NCBI RefSeq assembly: GCF_003205295.1 | Contig: NZ_QJRP01000012.1 | Location: 79,977 to 143,976, forward strand | From: Pseudomonas mosselii | GTDB lineage: Bacteria > Pseudomonadota > Gammaproteobacteria > Pseudomonadales > Pseudomonadaceae | DNA: 64,000 bases | Reading direction: 5' to 3' | In this document: piece by piece, positions 20,160 to 28,114 of the stretch | Numbering within the stretch: position 1 is the stretch's first letter | Layout: each line of letters starts with the position of its first letter | Made by a program: the position numbers and the translations under genes | The notes under the pieces: model-generated | What the model was told of the DNA's origin: nothing | Databases searched by the model: none | The model's input: the letters and a program-made list of their open reading frames with translations, nothing else

Positions 20160-20975
20160 ATGTGGTCGTTCAGCGCCTGGCGCCGCCGGCGTACCCTGGC
20201 CCGCTACCCGGTCGACCCACAGCTATGGCAGGTGATCCGCGATCGCCTGCCGCTGCTGGACGGCATCAGCGACGAAGAAGACCGCTGGCTGCGTGAAGCC
20301 AGCGTGCTGTTCCTGCGCGACAAGCACCTGACCACCCTGCCGGGCGTCGAGCTGGACGACGAGCAGCGCCTGTTCCTCGCCGCCCAGGCCCAATTGCCAC
20401 TGCTGCACCTGGGAGAGCTGAACTGGTTCCAGGGCTTCCACGAGATCATCCTCTATCCCGACGATTTCAAGAGCCCCCAGCGCCACCGCGATGCCAGCGG
20501 CGTCGAGCATGTCTGGGACGCCGAGCACAGCGGCGAGGCCTGGCAGCAGGGGCCGGTGATCCTGGCCTGGCCCGGGGTGCTGGCCAGCGGCGGCTGGGAA
20601 GCCTACAACCTGGTGATCCACGAACTGGCGCACAAGCTGGACATGCTCAACGGCGATGCCAACGGCCTGCCGCCCCTGCACCACGGCATGCGTGTCGAGG
20701 ACTGGGCCCAGGCCATGCAGCAGGCCTATGACGCGATGAATCGCCAGCTCGATGCCGACCCGGACGCCGAAACGGCCATCGACCCCTACGCGGCGGAAAA
20801 CCCGGCCGAGTTCTTTGCCGTCACCAGCGAATACTTTTTCAGCGCCCCCGACCTGCTGCACCAGGCCTGGCCGCAGGTCTACCAGCAGCTGTCGCTGTTC
20901 TACCGCCAGGACCCGCTCGAGCGTCTGGCGCGCCTGCAAGCCGAGCACCCGGATTACCGCGAAAGCCACGTCTGA
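20160..20975 (+). CDS. mtfA: M90-family zinc metallopeptidase MtfA
   Basis: Cytoplasmic zinc aminopeptidase homologous to E. coli MtfA, which binds the Mlc repressor. The 271-residue sequence includes the zinc motif HELAH (154-158) and '[20 protein letters not shown]', supplying the downstream Glu ligand. '[22 protein letters not shown]' is typical of the family. It starts 7 nt after dedA and is probably cotranscribed. Confidence 0.92.
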   Translation: MWSFSAWRRRRTLARYPVDPQLWQVIRDRLPLLDGISDEEDRWLREASVLFLRDKHLTTLPGVELDDEQRLFLAAQAQLPLLHLGELNWFQGFHEIILYPDDFKSPQRHRDASGVEHVWDAEHSGEAWQQGPVILAWPGVLASGGWEAYNLVIHELAHKLDMLNGDANGLPPLHHGMRVEDWAQAMQQAYDAMNRQLDADPDAETAIDPYAAENPAEFFAVTSEYFFSAPDLLHQAWPQVYQQLSLFYRQDPLERLARLQAEHPDYRESHV

Positions 20976-21022
20976 GCGCCCGCACATCAGGCCGGGCGTG
21001 GCACCCGCTGTGGGAATGTGCC

Positions 21023-21028
21023 TATAAT
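21023..21028 (+). promoter_or_regulatory. candidate promoter of ppa
   Basis: TATAAT with TGGCAC 18 bp upstream, 40 bp before the ppa ATG. Both the -10 sequence and its position suit a strong housekeeping promoter. Confidence 0.5.
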
Positions 21029-21067
21029 CGCCGCCACTTTTTTGTTCAAACACGGGGGCATTGCCCA

Positions 21068-21595
21068 ATGAGCTACAGCAAGATTCCAGCCGGCAAAGAC
21101 CTGCCGAACGACATCTACGTCGCCATCGAAATCCCGGCCAACCACGCGCCGATCAAGTACGAGATCGACAAGGACAGCGATGCCCTGTTCGTCGACCGCT
21201 TCATGGCCACCCCGATGTTCTACCCGGCCAACTACGGCTACATTCCAAACACCCTGGCCGACGACGGTGATCCGCTGGACGTGCTGGTCGTGACCCCGTA
21301 CCCGGTCGCTCCAGGCTCGGTCATCCGCGCCCGTCCGGTCGGCATCCTGAACATGACCGACGACGGCGGCGGCGACGCCAAGGTCATCGCTGTTCCACAC
21401 GACAAGCTGAGCCAGCTGTATGTCGACGTGAAGGAATACACCGACCTGCCAGCCCTGCTGATCCAGCAGATCGAACACTTCTTCGCGAACTACAAGGATC
21501 TCGAGAAGGGCAAGTGGGTCAAGATCGAAGGCTGGGACGGCGCCGACGCCGCCCGCGCCGCGATCACCAAGTCGGTCGCTGCCTACAAGGGCTGA
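21068..21595 (+). CDS. ppa: inorganic pyrophosphatase
   Basis: Soluble family I pyrophosphatase, hydrolysing pyrophosphate to phosphate. The 175-residue protein has the metal site '[15 protein letters not shown]' (about 65-79) with its three Asp, plus '[15 protein letters not shown]' and '[10 protein letters not shown]'. Monocistronic, between its own promoter and a strong terminator. Confidence 0.98.
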   Translation: MSYSKIPAGKDLPNDIYVAIEIPANHAPIKYEIDKDSDALFVDRFMATPMFYPANYGYIPNTLADDGDPLDVLVVTPYPVAPGSVIRARPVGILNMTDDGGGDAKVIAVPHDKLSQLYVDVKEYTDLPALLIQQIEHFFANYKDLEKGKWVKIEGWDGADAARAAITKSVAAYKG

Positions 21596-21607
21596 GCCTG
21601 ACACAAG

Positions 21608-21636
21608 AAAAGCCCTGCTTCGGCAGGGCTTTTTTA
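21608..21636 (+). terminator. Rho-independent terminator of ppa
   Basis: Stem AAAAGCCCTGC / GCAGGGCTTTTT with a TTCG tetraloop and a run of T residues, 12 nt after the ppa stop. It is the clearest intrinsic terminator in the window. Confidence 0.95.
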
Positions 21637-21792
21637 TGGGCGCTCGCCAAGGGGAATCGCACACCGACCATGCATGGAGAGAAACTTCTTACTCGCTCCT
21701 AGGCATTACCTTACAAGCCACCACGTTTCCTACAAATACCCTCGACATCGGGTTGATTTCCACACCGTTCGAGGGTCTATAGACTCGGCACC

Positions 21793-22491
21793 ATGAAAAC
21801 ATCCGGTGACCGTCTCAAAGCCCTCCTGCTGGAGTGCAACCTGACCCCGTCCGACTTTGCCGCCCAGCGCAAGGTCACGCCGCAGCACGTCAACAACTGG
21901 TTCAAGCGCGGTGTGCCCCAGGCTCGGCTCGACGAGATTGCCGACCTGTTCTGCGTGCGCAGGCGCTGGCTGCGCAGTGGCGAGGGACCGAAGCATCCGA
22001 CGCCCCTGACCCCCATATCATCGGCGGCGCCAAGCCTGGCCCTGCCGCCGCCGTTGCAGGCCCTGGACACTGACCTGGTCCACCTGCCCCTGCACCAGGT
22101 GCGGGAAGGCAGACTGTTGGCACTGCCAGGCCACTACCAGCCGATACCCCGGCGAGCCCTGGAGTGCGTGCAGGTCAACGCAGAAAAGGCCATCTGCCTC
22201 GGCATGCCGGGTAACAACATGGCCCCCCTGCTGCCCCTGGGCACCCTGCTGGCTATCGACCGCAGCTGTACCCGGGTGGTCGAGGGCGAATGCTATGCCT
22301 TGCTGCACAATGGCCGCCTGCGGGTGCAGCACCTCACCCTTGGCCACAACGGCACGCTGTGCCTGCACAGCCATGACCGTCTCAACCACCCCAGCGAACG
22401 CTATACGGCCTATCAGCGCCGGGTGCAGAACGTGGAAATCCTCGGCTGGGTGTTCTGGTGGTCAAGCCTGCGCCCGGCACGCCCCGGCTGA
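21793..22491 (+). CDS. HTH regulator with inactive S24 (LexA/CI-like) domain
   Basis: A 232-residue phage-repressor-like protein. Residues 1-62 are a CI-type HTH ('TPSDFAAQRKVTPQHVNNWF'), and residues about 110-220 resemble the S24 peptidase domain of LexA/CI. The expected catalytic Ser of GDSM is Asn (GNNM, 140-143) and the expected Lys is Gln (RVQH, 167-170), so self-cleavage is unlikely. The C-terminal fold may have become a ligand or dimerisation domain. It lies between ppa and the receptor block; its target is not evident. Confidence 0.82.
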   Translation: MKTSGDRLKALLLECNLTPSDFAAQRKVTPQHVNNWFKRGVPQARLDEIADLFCVRRRWLRSGEGPKHPTPLTPISSAAPSLALPPPLQALDTDLVHLPLHQVREGRLLALPGHYQPIPRRALECVQVNAEKAICLGMPGNNMAPLLPLGTLLAIDRSCTRVVEGECYALLHNGRLRVQHLTLGHNGTLCLHSHDRLNHPSERYTAYQRRVQNVEILGWVFWWSSLRPARPG

Positions 22492-22712
22492 AGCACCTCA
22501 CTTTTTGCTGGGCATGTGCCGCACACACGGGTATGCTACGCCGCACATCTTACCCCCTGATGGTGCAAGCCGCATTCCAGAGGGCCTGGCGACGCCTCAC
22601 ACAGCCGTACGCCATCTTTTTCAGGCCATGTTGCCAACCGTTCAAGGCGGTTGCGGCTTATCAAAAATGAGCCAAGACCGTCCCCGAGAAGCCGGCCACA
22701 AGCCGGCTTTTT
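22492..22712 (+). ncRNA. candidate small RNA or long 3' UTR
   Basis: This 220-nt stretch after the HTH regulator has no plausible ORF but ends in an intrinsic terminator. A -10-like TATGCT lies at 22539-22544, and an internal hairpin (CAACCG / CGGTTG, 22635-22653) precedes the terminator. It could be an independent small RNA or the tail of the regulator mRNA. Confidence 0.35.
22689..22712 (+). terminator. Rho-independent terminator
   Basis: AAGCCGGC / GCCGGCTT with a 5-nt loop followed by TTTTT. It points rightward, with no annotated gene in the 197 nt before it; read leftward it is the only hairpin behind the receptor gene but has a poor T-run. Confidence 0.85.
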
Positions 22713-22740
22713 AATGCCTGACGAAAAGTTGGCCGCCCTC

Positions 22741-25671
22741 TCAGAAGCGCGCCACCATCCCCACCCGCCAGGTCCGCCCCGGTGCCGGCATGAAGCTCTG
22801 CGCCAGCGGGTCCAGGTAGTAGCGGTCGGTCAGGTTCTGCACCGACACATTCAGCTCGGTGTGCTCCAGCAGCTTGTACTTGAGGAACAGGTCGAACAAC
22901 GCCACCGAGCGATAGTCGATCTGCGGCGTAGTTGCGCCGGTCTGCCAGGGTTTGTCCATCTGCGCGGTGGGTCCCGAGCTGTAGGTCATGCGCCCGCCCA
23001 CGGTCAGTGCCTCGTCGAAGAAGCGCATCCCGCCGAGCAGGTTGGCCGAGAAGCGCGGCGGGTTCTGGGTGTTGGTATACGAGCCCATGTAGCTGCCCGA
23101 CGTGCAGTCCGGGGTGTCCTGGGTGCGCTGGTAGCGATTGGCGCTGGCACGCAGCTTGGCGGCGAAGGCCGCGTCGCAGGTCTCGGTCATCAGGTAGTAG
23201 GTGGCCGAGAGGTCGGCGAACACGCGCCCGGCATCGTAGTGCGACTGCAGTTCCAGGCCGCGGGTGTGGAAGCTGTCGGTGTTGCTGAAGGTCATCTGCC
23301 CCCACAGGCCCGGGCTCGGGTCGTAGTAGCGGGTGATGTAGTTCTTGATGTCGTTGTCGAACCAGGCCAGCTTGGCCGACGCCTCGTCGCCTGCGGTCAG
23401 CAGGTCGCTGCGCAAGGCGCTCACGCCCACTTCCCAGCTGCGCGAGCGCTCGGGCTTGAGGTGCTTGCCCGGGGTGACCTGCTGGGTGCCCTGGCTGGTC
23501 TCGAACAGCGACGGCAGGCGCAGGCCCTCGGTGTAGGAGGCATAGACGAAGGTGTCCGGCAGGAACTCGAAATTGATACCGAAGGCCGGTGCGAAGCCAC
23601 CGCCGCGGCTCTTGCCCTGTGGGGTGTAGTCGTAGCCGGTGACCACGTTACTGACGCCTTCGGGATGGACCACCACGTTGGTCGCGCCGGACTCGTTGAA
23701 CGGCACGCCATTGAACGGCTCGTTGCTGTTCTCGAAGACGATGCCGTTGTTCAGGCGTGGGTCGGTGGCGTCGGTGTACTGGCCGTTCTGGTCGGGGAAC
23801 CACATCATGCTGCCCCAATGCCCCGGGCTGCTGGCGGTGATCCAGCGCATTTCCCGCTCTTCGCGGCGAGCCTCGGCCAGCACGGTGTTGTCCTTGGTCT
23901 GGTAGTGGGCATAGCGACCACCGCCCCACAGCGTCAGCGCTTCAGTGGGCTTGTATTCCAGGTTGCCGTTGAAGCTGAATTCCTGGCGCGAGGCATCGCG
24001 CAGCATGCGGTTGGCATTGATGTCGTGCTGGGTGGAAACCACGCTCTTCTGCGGCTGCAGGTCCTCGAGCTGGAAGGCGCCGCCCAGGTCGAGCTTGAAA
24101 TCGCCATGGGCGGTGGTGAAGCGCGACACGTTGTTCAGGTCGCCGCCGATGCGACGGTTGTCCTGACGGGACCAGGCGCGGTCGGTACGGTACAGCTGCG
24201 ACTTGGGCGCCATCCAGGCCGCGCTCAAGGTACTGGTCTTCGAGTCGGTCATCCACAGCCTGCTGGTGAGGTCCACCCACGGATTGCCCTCGGGCAGGTA
24301 GTGATAGCGAGCGGTGTAGGTGTCGATCTGGATTTCGCTGGTGGGGTACTGATAGATGCCCGCGGTGCCATAACGGAAGATGTCCGACGGCATGATCTCG
24401 CCCATGTGCCCGTCGAAGCGGCGGTAACCCAGGTCCAGGGTATGGTCGTCGGCCAGCCGCCAGGTGGTCTTGAGCAGGTAGGAGTCGGTCTCGAACGACG
24501 AGTTGAGCACCTCCTCGCCGGCGTTGTAGGTGTTGGCGACGCTGGCTTGCTCGTCACCGTCGCGATCGTAGAGCCGGTAGCGGTCCTGACCCTTCTTGCC
24601 GGAGAAATAGTTGCCCTGGTTGCGGTGCGCATAGGCCGCCACCAGGTCGAAGCGTTCATGGGAGTAACCAAAGGCGGCGCTACCGGACTCGGCCTTGGAG
24701 CCGAACAGGCTGCCGCGTTCGTCGCGTGGCACCGCGCTCAGATCCTCGTCCTTGGAGTTGCGGTTGCGGTGCTCGGGCTCCACGCCGTTGTTCCACAGGT
24801 TGCCGGTCAGGCGCACGCCGACGTCCTTGCCATCGACCAGGATGTCATCGACGCCGATGGTCTTCATTTCCACCGAGCCGCCAATCGCCCCCGAGCGGGT
24901 GCTGGGGCCCTTGTTCACGGTGACGCTGCTGATCAGGTCGGGGTCGATGTAGCTGCGCTGCTGGGTACCGCCGTAGCCCCGGTAGACATCCACCGCCTGC
25001 TCCGAGCCATCGACCCTGACCGCCACCCGGCTCTGCCCCTGGATGCCGCGGATGTTGACGTCCAGCGCGCCGCCGTTGCGGCTGTCGCCCACCTGCACGC
25101 CCGCCACGCCCTTGAGCATGTCGCCCACCGACACGGTGCTGAAGCGGTCGAGGTCCTCGCGCGACAGGTGCACCGTCGAGCGCGGCGCGCGGTAGGTGTC
25201 GCGCTGTGGGTCAGCCAGCTCGCTGGCCGCGACCATGGTCGGCGTCAGTTCCGTCGCCATCGCCAATGCCTGGGCCTGCGGGATGAGGATGTAGGCACCC
25301 CGCGAGTTCGGCAGCAGTTGCAGGCCGCTGTTGGCCAGCAGCCGCCGGGCTCCCTCCTGCACGGTGTAGCGCCCCTTGAGCGCCGGCGCGGCGCGACCGC
25401 GGGTCAGCTCCGGGTCATAGGACAACAGCAGGCCCGATTGGCTGGCGAACACGCCCAGCGCGGTGCCCAGCGGGCCCTGGACGATGTCGTAGTCGCGCAG
25501 CTTGGCATCGTCTAACCGGGTGGACGCCGCGGCCGGGGTATCGGCGGCCTGGGCCAGGGTCGAAGCCGTGCCCATCAGGCAGCCGAGCATCGCACAACGC
25601 ACGGCGAAGCTGATCGGGGACAAGCGTTGCAAAGGACGCGAAACAGGGGAAAGCCGACGGATTGCGGGCAT
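22741..25671 (-). CDS. TonB-dependent transducer receptor, probably heme/hemophore (HasR-like)
   Basis: Outer-membrane receptor of 976 residues. After a signal peptide ending in LAQA comes an STN signalling domain (about 55-125, 'LGTALGVFASQSGLLLSYDP'), then a plug ('VNIRGIQGQSRVAVRVDG') and a 22-strand barrel ending in 'PGRTWRVGMVARF'. The STN domain shows that it signals to a FecR-type anti-sigma factor, encoded divergently with its sigma factor. The overall form and C-terminal 'LAQSFMPAPGRTWR' suggest the HasR heme receptor group, but the ligand is not proved and no hasA is nearby. The ATG at 25671 is preferred over a GTG at 25704. Confidence 0.85.
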   Translation of the reverse strand: MPAIRRLSPVSRPLQRLSPISFAVRCAMLGCLMGTASTLAQAADTPAAASTRLDDAKLRDYDIVQGPLGTALGVFASQSGLLLSYDPELTRGRAAPALKGRYTVQEGARRLLANSGLQLLPNSRGAYILIPQAQALAMATELTPTMVAASELADPQRDTYRAPRSTVHLSREDLDRFSTVSVGDMLKGVAGVQVGDSRNGGALDVNIRGIQGQSRVAVRVDGSEQAVDVYRGYGGTQQRSYIDPDLISSVTVNKGPSTRSGAIGGSVEMKTIGVDDILVDGKDVGVRLTGNLWNNGVEPEHRNRNSKDEDLSAVPRDERGSLFGSKAESGSAAFGYSHERFDLVAAYAHRNQGNYFSGKKGQDRYRLYDRDGDEQASVANTYNAGEEVLNSSFETDSYLLKTTWRLADDHTLDLGYRRFDGHMGEIMPSDIFRYGTAGIYQYPTSEIQIDTYTARYHYLPEGNPWVDLTSRLWMTDSKTSTLSAAWMAPKSQLYRTDRAWSRQDNRRIGGDLNNVSRFTTAHGDFKLDLGGAFQLEDLQPQKSVVSTQHDINANRMLRDASRQEFSFNGNLEYKPTEALTLWGGGRYAHYQTKDNTVLAEARREEREMRWITASSPGHWGSMMWFPDQNGQYTDATDPRLNNGIVFENSNEPFNGVPFNESGATNVVVHPEGVSNVVTGYDYTPQGKSRGGGFAPAFGINFEFLPDTFVYASYTEGLRLPSLFETSQGTQQVTPGKHLKPERSRSWEVGVSALRSDLLTAGDEASAKLAWFDNDIKNYITRYYDPSPGLWGQMTFSNTDSFHTRGLELQSHYDAGRVFADLSATYYLMTETCDAAFAAKLRASANRYQRTQDTPDCTSGSYMGSYTNTQNPPRFSANLLGGMRFFDEALTVGGRMTYSSGPTAQMDKPWQTGATTPQIDYRSVALFDLFLKYKLLEHTELNVSVQNLTDRYYLDPLAQSFMPAPGRTWRVGMVARF

Positions 25672-25803
25672 GCTTTTCTCGCTCGTGAGGTCAGTGCCCG
25701 GCACTCGATGCGGGCTTGCACCCCTTCTGTCGCATGACGGCGAAAAAGGTATATGCGTGCGATTCGCATTTTCACTTGATCTTGTGATTTAGCCAAATCT
25801 AGT

Positions 25804-25822
25804 GATAATTGTTTGCATTTAC
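25804..25822. promoter_or_regulatory. candidate Fur box
   Basis: GATAATTGTTTGCATTTAC matches the 19-bp Fur consensus at 12 of 19 positions, including the first six. It sits 20 bp before the ECF sigma gene in the region shared with the receptor gene. Confidence 0.5.
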
Positions 25823-25841
25823 GCCCTGACACCTCCCCGCC

Positions 25842-26381
25842 ATGACACTTTTCAATACTCCGCCCCAGCCCGCCGAGCGCTGCGCCGTGACCACGCTGTA
25901 CATCGAGCACCACGCCTGGTTGCGCGGCTGGCTGGCGTACCGACTGCGCTCCTGGGGGCGTGGCGTGGCCGACGACCTGGCCCAGGACATCTTCGTGCGC
26001 GTGCTCGCCAGCCGCGACAGCAACCAGCCTGACACCTTGCGCCAGCCACGCGCCTACCTGACCCGCATCGCCAACTGCGTGCTGGTCAGCTGGCGCCGCC
26101 GTCATTCGCTGGAGCAGGCCTGGCTCGAGGCGCTGGCGCTGGTGCCCGAGGCGCTGCAGCCGTCGCCCGAGCAGCAGAGCGTCATCCTCGAGACCCTGCA
26201 CGAGATCGACGCGGTGCTCGACAGCCTGCGTCCACGGGTCAGGCAGGCGTTCCTGATGGCCACCCTGGACGGCATGAAACAGAAAGACATTGCCCAGGCC
26301 CTGAACGTCGCTTTGCCGACGGTGAAGAAGTACATCCACGAAGGCTACATGGCCTGCCTGAGCCAGATGCCCGATGACTGA
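25842..26381 (+). CDS. FecI-type ECF sigma factor
   Basis: A 179-residue sigma-70 family factor of the iron-starvation group. Region 2 includes 'VADDLAQDIFVRVLASRD' and region 4 'LDGMKQKDIAQALNVALPTVKKYIHEG'. It should direct transcription of the divergent receptor gene upon ligand signalling. The last 8 nt overlap the FecR-like gene, giving coupled translation. A Fur-like box lies upstream. Confidence 0.93.
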   Translation: MTLFNTPPQPAERCAVTTLYIEHHAWLRGWLAYRLRSWGRGVADDLAQDIFVRVLASRDSNQPDTLRQPRAYLTRIANCVLVSWRRRHSLEQAWLEALALVPEALQPSPEQQSVILETLHEIDAVLDSLRPRVRQAFLMATLDGMKQKDIAQALNVALPTVKKYIHEGYMACLSQMPDD

Positions 26382-27306
26382 CCAGCCCGCCATTGCCCAG
26401 GCCGTGCTTGCCGAGGCCGCCGCCTGGTTGCTGCTGATGCAGGAAGGCCCGCTGACGCCGGCGCAACAGCTCGAGCTGGAGCGCTGGCGGCGCCGCGACC
26501 CGGACCACGAACGCGCCTGGAAGCGTGCCCAGCGCCTGCTGACCCGCCTGGGCACCCTGCCGCCGACCCTCGCCCGGCAAACCCTCGTTCGCCCGCAGGA
26601 CAGCAGCCGGCGCACCGTACTGCGTGGCCTGCTGGTGCTGATCGGCGCGGCCCCGCTGGGCTGGTGGGCATGGCGCCAGGCCCGGGAAGGTGTCGACTAC
26701 CAGACCGCAGTGGGCGAACGGCGCGAGTTGCTGCTGAGCGATGGCACCCAGGTCACGCTCAACAGCCACAGCGAGCTGCAGGTGGTGTATTCGGCCAAGG
26801 AACGCCTGCTGCACCTGCGCCGTGGCGAGGCATACATCATCACCGCGCAGGACCCGTCGCGGCCGTTGCGGGTGCGGAGCGAGCACGGCCTGATGCAGGC
26901 GCTGGGCACCCGCTTCAGCGTGCGCCAGCTCCCTCGCGAGACCCAGCTCGCGGTTTATGAAGGCGCCGTGCGCGTCACCCCCGAAGCTGGCCGTGGCACC
27001 GTCATCCACACCGGCTCGCAGGTGCGCTTCGACCGCGATCGGCTCGGCCTGGTGGAAACCGCCCGGGACACCCAGCTGGCCTGGCGCAAGGGTTTGCTGG
27101 TGGTCGACGACATGCCGCTATTGCAGTGGGCCCAGGAGCTGATGCGCTACGGCGACCAACGCCTGGTCTGCGACCCGGCCGTGGCCGAGCTGCGGGTCTC
27201 CGGCAGCTTCCCGGTCGATGACCTGCCACTGGCCCTGGCCATGCTGAGCGAGAGCCATGGCCTGCGAGTGCGCACCGAAGCCGGCGGGATGTTCATCAGT
27301 CGCTGA
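26374..27306 (+). CDS. FecR-type anti-sigma/transmembrane sensor
   Basis: Partner of the ECF sigma factor. The 310-residue protein has an N-terminal cytoplasmic FecR_N segment ('LTPAQQLELERWRRRDPDHE'), one membrane helix at about 71-91 ('VLRGLLVLIGAAPLGWWAW') and a periplasmic FecR domain with 'LLSDGTQVTLNSHSEL' and 'LRVRSEHGLMQALGTRFSVR'. The periplasmic C-terminus contacts the receptor STN domain. Overlaps the sigma gene by 8 nt. Confidence 0.93.
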   Translation: MTDQPAIAQAVLAEAAAWLLLMQEGPLTPAQQLELERWRRRDPDHERAWKRAQRLLTRLGTLPPTLARQTLVRPQDSSRRTVLRGLLVLIGAAPLGWWAWRQAREGVDYQTAVGERRELLLSDGTQVTLNSHSELQVVYSAKERLLHLRRGEAYIITAQDPSRPLRVRSEHGLMQALGTRFSVRQLPRETQLAVYEGAVRVTPEAGRGTVIHTGSQVRFDRDRLGLVETARDTQLAWRKGLLVVDDMPLLQWAQELMRYGDQRLVCDPAVAELRVSGSFPVDDLPLALAMLSESHGLRVRTEAGGMFISR

Positions 27307-27384
27307 AAAAGGGGCCGCAGGCATCAACCACGCGACGAAATGCCGGCATCCAGCCATTGCCCCGGCACCATCGCCAATGGGATG

Positions 27385-27403
27385 ATTCGTATTTGCAACG
27401 AAT
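27385..27403. promoter_or_regulatory. palindrome upstream of the response regulator gene
   Basis: ATTCGT-N7-ACGAAT is a perfect 6-bp inverted repeat 19 bp long, within a larger imperfect dyad (gatga at 27381, tcatc at 27406), 19 bp before the gene. The size suits a Fur or response-regulator site, but it matches the Fur consensus poorly. Confidence 0.4.
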
Positions 27404-27421
27404 TCTCATCAAGGTCACCCC

Positions 27422-28114
27422 GTGCCCCCCAAGCTCCTCCTCGCCGAAGACGACCCCCGATTGCGCCAGGACCTGGAACAGCACTTCCTGCGTCGCGGCT
27501 TCAGCGTCCAGGCCTGCGAGAACGGCACCCAGGCATTGAACGCGATGCACAAGGCCCCCTTCGACCTGCTGCTGCTGGACATCATGCTCCCCGGCATCGA
27601 TGGCCTCAGCCTGCTCGACGAACTGCGCCGGCACCAGGCGGTACCGGTGATGCTGATGTCGGCCCTGGGCGCCGAGCAGGACCGCATCAGCGGCTTCACC
27701 CGCGGCGCCGACGACTACCTGCCCAAGCCCTTCAGCCTGGCCGAACTGGATGCCCGGATCGATGCCCTGCTGCGCCGGGTGGCGCTGGACCGACGCCCGC
27801 CCATGCCACGCAACACCTGCCCGCTGACCTTCGATACCGCCAACCATGATGTCGCCCACCATGGCCAGAATGCCGGGCTGACCGGCTCCGAATACCGATT
27901 GCTGGTGACCTTGCAGGCCCATCCCGGCGAGGCGCTGAGCAAGGCGTTTCTCTACCAGAGCGTCCTGCACCGGGCCTATACCCGCCTCGACCGCGGCCTG
28001 GATGTGCATGTCTGCAACCTGCGCCGCAAGCTCGCCACCATCGGCGCCGGCCACCTGGAGATCCAGGCCGTGCGCGGCCAGGGCTATATCCTGGTCGATG
28101 CGGGCAGCAGCTGA
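27422..28114 (+). CDS. OmpR-family response regulator (PfeR/PirR-like)
   Basis: A 230-residue DNA-binding regulator: receiver domain with acidic pocket ED(D) at 9-11, phosphoacceptor D53 ('LLLLDIMLP') and K near 102 ('DDYLPKPFS'), then a winged-helix OmpR domain ('SEYRLLVTLQAHPGEALSK' to 'IQAVRGQGYIL'). The kinase gene starts at its stop codon (TGATG). The pair precedes an enterobactin-type receptor gene, as in pfeRSA of P. aeruginosa, so it likely senses ferric catecholate siderophore and activates the receptor gene. Confidence 0.9.
   Translation: MPPKLLLAEDDPRLRQDLEQHFLRRGFSVQACENGTQALNAMHKAPFDLLLLDIMLPGIDGLSLLDELRRHQAVPVMLMSALGAEQDRISGFTRGADDYLPKPFSLAELDARIDALLRRVALDRRPPMPRNTCPLTFDTANHDVAHHGQNAGLTGSEYRLLVTLQAHPGEALSKAFLYQSVLHRAYTRLDRGLDVHVCNLRRKLATIGAGHLEIQAVRGQGYILVDAGSS

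Noticed and set aside
22651..25515. A 954-codon open frame on the plus strand opposite the HasR-like receptor
   Set aside because: It lies antisense to a receptor with full domain structure; composition is Val/Ala/Gly/His-rich without any motif, typical of a high-GC shadow frame.
27381..27410. Fur box before the PfeR-like gene
   Set aside because: The best 19-mer matched the Fur consensus at only about 7 of 19 positions; kept only as an unassigned palindrome.
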